Shown: piece after piece, positions 57,627 to 64,000 of the stretch
Layout: each line of letters starts with the position of its first letter
Position numbering within the stretch: position 1 is the stretch's first letter
Assembly (NCBI GenBank): GCA_963844315.1
Contig: CAWJOC010000017.1
Location: forward strand, 248,001-312,000
Source of the DNA: CAWAVN01 sp963844315
Lineage (GTDB): Bacteria; Planctomycetota; Planctomycetia; Planctomycetales; Planctomycetaceae
DNA length: 64,000 bases
Reading direction: 5' to 3'
Notes under the pieces: generated by a model
Databases searched by the model: none
What the model was told of the DNA's origin: nothing
The model's input: the letters and a program-made list of their open reading frames with translations, nothing else
Translations under genes and position numbers: made by a program

Positions 57627-58421
57627 TCAGTCCCACCACAAATACAGCCGACGTTCGCCTTTGAGGTACTTCGCCAGATCCTCCGGCGTGGGTTTCTCGA
57701 CGGTGGGATCCATCCAATCCTCGATGGTCTCCATGGACTGGACGTTGAGCGTGGGAAACTCGGCTTCATCCAGCGTCTCGCTGCCTTCGGGATGCGGCAG
57801 GATGATGCCCTGGTCCAAGGTGTCCGGGCAGAAGTCGTAAACTTCCTCTGCGAAAGCATCGACATTGAGGGGCAGCGTGGTGAACCGCACCTCCACCCAA
57901 TCGAAGCCCGCCCCCAAAACCTTTAGCTCGCAGCGCTCTTTCCAAGTCTTGACCCGCCTCAGGATCGCACCCGTGTCCAGGTCGTAATTGTCGCCATTGG
58001 TCCCCCGCACCCAGAAGAGCGCATCGGGAGCGTCCGCTTGGAAAAAGACGATCAGCGATTCCTTGTCGTAACCGCTTTTGGCCTTCATCACGCCTTCGCC
58101 GAAGATGTACGAGAACTCTTTGGTATCCGTCGCGGTGAGCAGCGCCTGGCAGCCATGCCGCTGGAGCTGCGGCTGCAATTTCGCGACCAGATCCACCGCC
58201 CCGGCTTCGGGAACGAAGACCGACAGCACATCGAGCTTTAAGACAATCCGGTTCGGGTCCACGTCCGAAATCACCCGCCCCGGAAAATCCGCCGTGGAAA
58301 AGCCCGACCGCTCCGCTTCGCCCCGGACGTAAGACCGGACCAACGTCAATGGCAAAAGCGCCGAAGGAACTGTCGCCTTAATCACCACCCGCGCCTGAGG
58401 GGAAAGATTCGCCGTTTCCAT
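57627..58421 (-). CDS. DUF4253 protein
   Basis: 264 aa from ATG 58421, chosen for AGGGAA 6 nt upstream; the frame also allows 58460. The C-terminal 130 residues match DUF4253: LFWVRGTNGDNYDLDTGAIL, LKVLGAGFDWVEVRF, VDAFAEEVYDFCPDTLDQG. This family is found next to immunity or toxin genes in some bacteria and is thought to be part of polymorphic toxin immunity sets (SUFU-like); here no toxin gene is adjacent. Function unknown. Confidence 0.75.
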   Translation of the reverse strand: METANLSPQARVVIKATVPSALLPLTLVRSYVRGEAERSGFSTADFPGRVISDVDPNRIVLKLDVLSVFVPEAGAVDLVAKLQPQLQRHGCQALLTATDTKEFSYIFGEGVMKAKSGYDKESLIVFFQADAPDALFWVRGTNGDNYDLDTGAILRRVKTWKERCELKVLGAGFDWVEVRFTTLPLNVDAFAEEVYDFCPDTLDQGIILPHPEGSETLDEAEFPTLNVQSMETIEDWMDPTVEKPTPEDLAKYLKGERRLYLWWD

Positions 58422-58557
58422 GTGTTCCCTGCCACCTAGAAGAGAATCCATCAAATCCACTTTCCGCCATTATGGTCTTCCTGACCACGGGAAGGCAAAC
58501 TCCTGACCACCTCCCCCTTCCCGTCCTAGCATTTGCCTCTGGGAATCCCCGATTCTC

Positions 58558-61500
58558 TCACACAATGGCACGAAGGCACAAAGGAGTTTTCACTTCGGCG
58601 ACTTTTTCGATCCAGAGGTAGATTTTCACCGTGCCAATCGTGCATTGCTTCACATCGGGCGGAATGTCAGTGGATTTCTCGATACTATCGGCCAGGGTTT
58701 CTGTGCAGATGTAGTCCTTCCATTCCGCAATCGCGGTTTGGAGTTCCTGGTCATCCGAGGCATAGAAGATCCTGATGCGGTCTTGGATTTCGAGGTTGGC
58801 CTCTTTGCGAAGTTGCTGCACCTGCCGGACAAAATCCCGGGCCATGCCTTCGCGTTTGAGTTCCGGCGTCAGCGTGGTCGAAAGCGCAATTTGAATGCCC
58901 GCTTCACCCGCCGTCACCCAATCGCTGGCTTGCTCCACGGAGACCAGAACATCCTCCGGATTGAGCGTCAGGGATTCGCCCGCCAAGGTCAGCGTGATGG
59001 CTTCGCCCTTTCGCAACGGGGCCAAAGTCGCCGGTTCCACATTCGGCAGATGCTGCTTGATGGTTCCCAGGAGCTTTCCATACTTGGGGCCAAGCGTTTT
59101 CAGATTGGGCTTATAGCTGTAATGCACCAAGTCATCGAGATTGTCCCTGGCCGTCAGTTTTTTGACGTTGAGTTCATCGCGGATGACATCATTTAACGAT
59201 TCAATCGCCTCGGACAGCTTCGGACGTATCGCAAGCATATTGCAATTCCGCAAGCGGCTGGCGAACGCGGAGCGTGTTGTCCTCGCGGAGCTTCAATGCC
59301 AGCCGCACCACGGTTTGGGCGGTCGCGGTCCGCTGGTTGAGCAGGTAATTGATTTCCTCGCGATTCGGTTCGGGATAATCGCAAAGATGCACGCTTTCCG
59401 GGGCAATCTTGTCCCAGCTTCGCACGAGGTTTTGATACATCCGCTCGGCCACGAACGGAACCAAGGGCGCGATGAGCTTCGTCAGCGTCACTAACACTTC
59501 GTGCAGGTTTGATACGCCGCGAGTTTGTCCTGGTCGCTGGCATCCTGCGACCGCCAAAACCGTCTGCGATTGCGGCGGATGTACCAGTTGGAAAGATCAT
59601 CCACGAAATCCGCAATGCCAGCGCAGACCTTGTCCGAGGCAAAATCCTCAAACGCCGCCCGCGACTTTTCGATGAGCACATTGAGGTTGGAAAGAATCCA
59701 ACGGTCGATCTCCGGCCGTTTCTCCAGCGGGATGCGTGGCGTTTTCGGATCGAACTTGTCGAGCTGCGCATAGTTCACGAAGAACGCATACGAGTTCCAC
59801 AGCGGAATCAAAATCTGCCGGCGGACTTCATCGGCGGGACCGCTGGTGACCTTGCACGTCGGGAGGCCTTCTTTGGTTTGCGTGATGAAGCCGTCCGGCG
59901 TTTCGAGCGTCACAGGTTCTTCGGGATGCCGCAAGCCGAACCGCAAATCGATCGCGGGGTTTTGGGCGAGGTACATCCAGCGTAAAGTATCCACGCCCAA
60001 CTGCTCGGCGGCTTCCTCGAACCAGATCGCGGTGCCGTCGGATTTGTGCATCGGCTCGCCTTGCTCATTCATCACCAACCGATGGCCCAAGCAGCGTTTT
60101 GAAGGGCCGCTTCTTTTGCAGTGTTGTCCTTGCTCTTTGTCATCATAGAGCATCATCGTGGAGAGCGCGAGCATGGAATAAAACCAGTTGCGGAACTGGC
60201 CCGGAAAACATTCCGTCACAAAATCCGCCGGATACCACTTCTCCCACTCCTTGCGGTTGGTGTTGTACATCATGGTGGAGAACGGCACGATGCCCGCATC
60301 CAGCCAGGGATTGCCCACGTCGGGAATGCGGGTGAGAGTTGCTCCCGTTTTTTCACTTTTGATCTTCACGCGGTCGATCCACGGGCGATGGGGCGTGTGG
60401 CCTTCGAACTCATCCCAGCCTTCGACCGCGCGTTCTTTCAGCTCCTTGAGCGAACCCATGACTTCAAAGTCCGTGGGATCTTCGGGGTTCACCCAAATCG
60501 GCAAGCGCCAGTCCCCAAAAGCGTTTTTTGGAGATCATCCAGTCCCGCATATTGGTGAGCCATTCGATCTCGCGGTTTTGGCCATCGATGCTTTCGGGCT
60601 TCCAGGTGATGGCCTTGGTGACATCCATAATCTCCTGCCGCCAGTCCATATTGATGAACCACTCATCGACGAGGCGAAAGACAAGCTCATCCCCCGTCCG
60701 CCAGCAGTGGGGATAGATGTGCGGATAATCCTCGACCGCCACGAGCAAATGTTTTTCCCGCAGCTTTTCAAAGACGAGTTGCGCGGTCTTGGGGTCGATG
60801 GCTTCTTGCCCGGTGAAATCGCCGAAGCCTTCCACAAACCGGCCATCTTCGCCTAACGGCGCGATGCCGACGATGCCGAGTTCCTGCCCGATCTTATGGT
60901 CGATGTCCCCGCAACCAGGCGCGATGTGGACGATGCCGGTCCCTTCGCCCGCCGTGACGTTGGGATTGCCCTTGGTGTCCCGCCCGCCATCGATGACGCG
61001 GTGGCATTGGATGCCGGTGAGGTGCGCAAGTTTTTCTTCGGAAGGCACGCCGCCGGGTTGCTGTTGGGCGGGAAGATCATCGAAGGGGCCTTGGTATTGC
61101 CAGCCGATTAGCTCGGCCCCTTTGAGTTCGGCTTCGATTTCAAAGCCGCCTTGTTCCTTGAAGATCTGGGCCAAGGTTTTGAGCTTGGGCGTGCCTTCGG
61201 GCCATTGCCATTCGGGCCGTCCAAAGCCTTCCTTGAATTCCTTATCGAGCCGTTTGTATTCCAGGTTGTCTTTCGCGAAGTAATAGACAGCGTTGTCGCG
61301 CTTGGTGCGAAGTTTGACGTAGATTAGTTCCGGATTCACCGCCGCCGCCACGTTGCTGGTGAGCGTCCAAGGGGTGGTCGTCCAGACCAAGAGATATTCA
61401 TTCTCGCGATCTTTCAGCGGAAACCGCACGAAGATCGACTTGTGCGTCGTGAGTTTCCGGCCGTCGGCGACTTCCATTTGGCTGTAGGCGCTGCCGCCGC

Positions 61501-62200
61501 GACCGGACCAGGGCATCACATCGTAGCCGCGGTAGATTTTTTTCCGCTCGAAGCACTTCTTGAGGAAGGTCCAGATGGTTTCGTTGTTCTCGGTCGAGAA
61601 CGTGAAGTAACTCCCGCCCCATTCGGGATTGCCTAATCTCGCCACGAGCAGATGGGCCGGTCCGGTTTCGGGTTTTCCACTCGCGGGGGTGTAAGTGACA
61701 GGGGTGTCTTTGCCGACGGCTTTCGAGAGCTTTCGCAGTTCATCGGGATCGTCCCAATCCATCCAGAAACCCAAGCGGATGGATTGCTCGGTCTGCCGGG
61801 CGGCGAATTTCAGGACCCGCTCTTTACAGGCATTGACGAAGGTGTCGATGCCGTGCTCCAGGATGGAATTTTTTGTGGTGTAGCCCAGTTCCTTTTCGAC
61901 TTCGACCTCAACCCAAAGCCCCTGGCAATCGAACCCGTTCTGATAACGCAGTTCATGCCCGGTCATGGCGAAATACCGCTGGTAGGTGTCTTTGTAAGTC
62001 CTGCCCCAAGCGTGATGGACGCCCATCGGGTTATTGGCGGTGATCGGGCCGTCCAGAAAGCTCCACTTGGGCTTCCCCGCGTTTTTCTGGCGGAGCTTTT
62101 GGAAAATCTCCCGCTCGGCCCAGAATTTCAGAACCTGATGCTCCCCGCGAATAAAATCCGCCTCGGCGACTTTTTCAAACATGGCTTGTGTGAATTCCAT
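58558..62200 (-). CDS. ileS: Isoleucyl-tRNA synthetase, GxHH motif type (three apparent frameshifts)
   Basis: ATG 62200 (MEFTQAMFEKVAEADF). The HIGH signature reads GVHH (G60, V61, H62, H63, in NPMGVHHAWG), the first and third residues swapped relative to HIGH. Editing (CP1) domain: VWTTTPWTLTSNVAAAVNP. After a shift near 60500 comes the lysine loop, here EPMHKSDGTA rather than KMSKS, then the anticodon domain (NLNVLIEKSRAAFEDFAS). Shifts near 59500 and 59230 lead to the C-terminal domain (stop 58558). Joined, about 1,210 aa. I recall that the GxHH form is a trait of some IleRS2-type enzymes and is linked to very strong mupirocin resistance. Charges tRNA-Ile; essential. Confidence 0.92.
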
Positions 62201-62416
62201 TTTGGCTTTGAGCTTGAGAACGGATTTCGGACCCGAATGCAACCTAAAAGGGCATTTTAGAAGCTAAAGAGCCGAATGGAAGCCCCGCGACTGGGGTTCG
62301 TTTCTTGGCAAATCTTTTGGTAGGTATTTCGCGTCAACCTCTTGACCCGAAGGGGTAAAAGCCAGCAGAGAAACTGCACACGAAACAAAACTTTGAAGGT
62401 TTTGCATGACAAACTC

Positions 62417-63795
62417 TCACTTTCCCAACACATGCCTGAGGGCCCCTTCCAATTGCGGGAAGCGGAATTCGTAGCCGGTTTGCTCCAGGCGCTCGGGCAG
62501 GACCCGGGCACTGGCGAGCAAGAGATCATCGGCCATTTCGCCGAGCGCTAATCGGGCGGCGAACTTGGGCATGGGAAACAGCGTGGGCCGGGAAATCACT
62601 TTGCCCAGAGTTTTGGTGAACTCGTAATTCGTGCAAGGATTGGGAGCGGTGACGTTGACGGGACCGTGAAGATCCTGGTGCATCAGGCAGTGATGAATCG
62701 CCCCCGCCACATCATCGAGCGCGATCCAGCTCCAGTATTGGTTCCCGCTGCCCACTTTTCCGCCCAGGCCCATTTTGAAGGGGAGCAGCATCTTGGCGAG
62801 CGCTCCGCCATCGGGGCTTTGGATCACGCCGAAGCGCACATTCACCACGCGAATGCCTTTCGCGCGGGCGGGTTCGCAGGCGTCTTCCCACTCCTGGCAG
62901 ACCTCCGGCAGAAACCCTTCGCCCTTTGGACTGGCTTCGGTGAGGATTTCCTCCCCCCGGTCGCCGTAGTAGCCAATCGCCGAAGCATCACTAGCACCTT
63001 GGGCGGGGAAGGCAACTCAGCCAAGGATTCGCAAAGCAGCGTCGTGCCTCTCACCCGGCTGTCGCGGATCAGGCGTTTTTGCTTGTCGGTCCAGCGCTTG
63101 GCGATGTTCTCTCCGGCGAGGTGCACCACGGCGTCCGTGCCTGCGAGTCCCTGTTTGTCAATCTCGCCTTCCATCGGGTCCCAGCGGATGTCCGTGCCGC
63201 CCGACGAGCGAGAAAGCCCGACGACCTCATGCCCGCCCGTTCTCAAGAATGTGCCGAGCGATGTGCCCACCAAACCGCTTAAGCCGCTGACGAGGATTTT
63301 CATGGCTTTTATTTCCGGGGAGGATTGCTGTTGATGGTAAAGCGCGGTGACATCATCTCGCGTCACACGATGACGATATGCAAACAGACGTTCGAGCCTT
63401 TGGCGGACGAAACCCGCTCCGCCAATTCGTCCCAGGGTTCCCAAGGGCAATTGATATTCGATGTGGTCTTCCAGATTGGAGGCGTGTTCGCCGTCTGGAA
63501 TCATTCTATGCGTGTGCACCCAGGAGGCAAACGGCCCCGAGATTTGCACATCCCGAAACTGCCGGCCGGGTTCCACATCCTGAATCTCGGCGATCCACGA
63601 CTTCTGAATCGGCCCAACTTTGAGGACCAATCGCCCCCGCGAGCCATCCGTGATGCCGTGGGACATTTCCCCGACTTCCACCCGCTCCCAAGGCGGCGTG
63701 AGCCGTTTGAACGTCTCCGGTCGCGTGTGCCAGTCAAACAAAAACTCCGCCGGAACCGGCATAGGGGAGCGGCGGGTGAATGTCTCCAAAGGCAT
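62417..63795 (-). CDS. TIGR01777-family epimerase with SRPBCC domain (one apparent frameshift)
   Basis: From 63795: an SRPBCC/polyketide-cyclase-like domain (about 1-150; HTRPETFKRLTPPWERVEV, GPIQKSWIAEIQDVEPG), then a Rossmann SDR domain (MKILVSGLSGLVGTSLGTFL, VVHLAGENIAKRW). After a shift near 62980 comes YYGDRG-type catalytic sequence, GIRVVNVRFGVIQSPDGG, and the C-terminal DUF1731-like part (ISRPTLFPMPKFAARLALG) to 62417. Joined about 459 aa. Family members (YfcH, SDR39U1) bind NADP; the substrate is unknown. The SRPBCC-epimerase fusion is common in several phyla. Confidence 0.88.
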
Positions 63796-63920
63796 GGGCG
63801 GTTTCCTTGTTGGCGTTCCTCAGTTGTAGCCGCAAAGGAAAAATTTCCAAGCCCTGGGACATTGCTCATGAGTTTCGACAGACAACATGGGGAAGGGGTC
63901 AGGCCCCATTTGTTGTATTG

Positions 63921-63969
63921 TCTGTGGGGTCGCTTCGCTCCACCACAGCCACCCAAATTCGGGTTTTGA
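63921..63969. repeat. Dispersed 49-bp element, copy 2
   Basis: Matches 43566-43614 at 47 of 49 positions and extends right into TTTTGAGACAGAGGCT, the mirror of 43491-43507. No gene is seen in 63796-64000. Confidence 0.75.
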
Positions 63970-64000
63970 GACAGAGGCTAAAACTCTGCCGATCCAAAAA

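Noticed and set aside
57225..58421. Toxin-immunity module (DUF4253 plus small gene)
   Set aside because: No toxin domain, signal or polymorphic-toxin delivery gene is adjacent; the small gene is coupled to trmL instead.
53614..62200. kdsB, pyrG and ileS as pseudogenes
   Set aside because: Housekeeping genes with every motif intact and only one-base shifts, best explained by read errors.
1..64000. CRISPR arrays, tRNA or rRNA genes
   Set aside because: I saw no regularly spaced direct repeats and no cloverleaf or rRNA core sequence; a tRNAscan or Infernal run would settle small cases.

Overview
The window is about 57% GC and is a piece of a Planctomycetota chromosome. The evidence is two DUF1501 proteins, each beside a DUF1549/DUF1553 (planctomycete cytochrome) protein, a split PVC-type heme/PQQ-propeller assembly, an FGE-like enzyme, many Pro-rich or zinc-ribbon membrane proteins typical of the phylum, and intergenic palindrome families. 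The genus cannot be told. Roughly half of the long conserved genes, including the housekeeping genes ileS, pyrG and kdsB, are cut by single-base frameshifts, often at short G/C runs. I read these as sequencing or assembly indels, not pseudogenes, and annotate such genes end to end.

The most interesting part is 1-8,612, all on the minus strand. In transcription order it holds: a WGR-PARP with a complete H-Y-E triad; a macrodomain protein; a large HEAT/ARM-repeat protein; a SWIM zinc-finger protein whose start overlaps the HEAT stop; a non-coding RNA candidate with 25-nt complementary ends, a TTAGC motif and a perfect 19-bp stem; and a retron-type reverse transcriptase (NAxxH, YADD, VTG) that reads in frame into an ADP-ribosylglycohydrolase (ARH) domain and leaves the window at base 1. 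RT plus ARM plus SWIM resembles the retron class I remember as type XIII. The ADP-ribose writer, the reader/eraser and the RT-fused eraser are what I regard as new. I infer an anti-phage or genome-surveillance retron acting through ADP-ribosylation.

8,613-31,100: an AT-rich intergenic region, a lipoprotein, a SAM methyltransferase, a DUF1501 and DUF1549/1553 pair, a TIM-barrel sugar isomerase, a large secreted protein, an SDR with a zinc-ribbon N-terminus, the ammonium transporter amt, a TgpA-like transglutaminase, small proteins, and two adjacent genes for a GDSL/PQQ-propeller/HEAT protein and an azurin/cytochrome c protein.

31,200-45,550: a SprT-like protease, a beta-helix protein with a sodium:solute symporter and a tiny membrane protein (a likely operon), an FGE-like protein, glutaminase, a MinD-like ATPase with an FHA protein, a zinc-ribbon protein, a PLP decarboxylase, a TolB-like propeller and a vWA protein.

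45,850-64,000: a second DUF1501 and DUF1549/1553 pair, dispersed repeats, a DUF3891 protein carrying a Fur-like insert, a Pro-rich envelope protein, kdsB and pyrG (CTP user and CTP maker side by side), an NTF2-like protein, trmL, a DUF4253 protein, an ileS of the GxHH motif type, and a TIGR01777 epimerase fused to an SRPBCC domain. I saw no rRNA, tRNA, CRISPR array or transposase.
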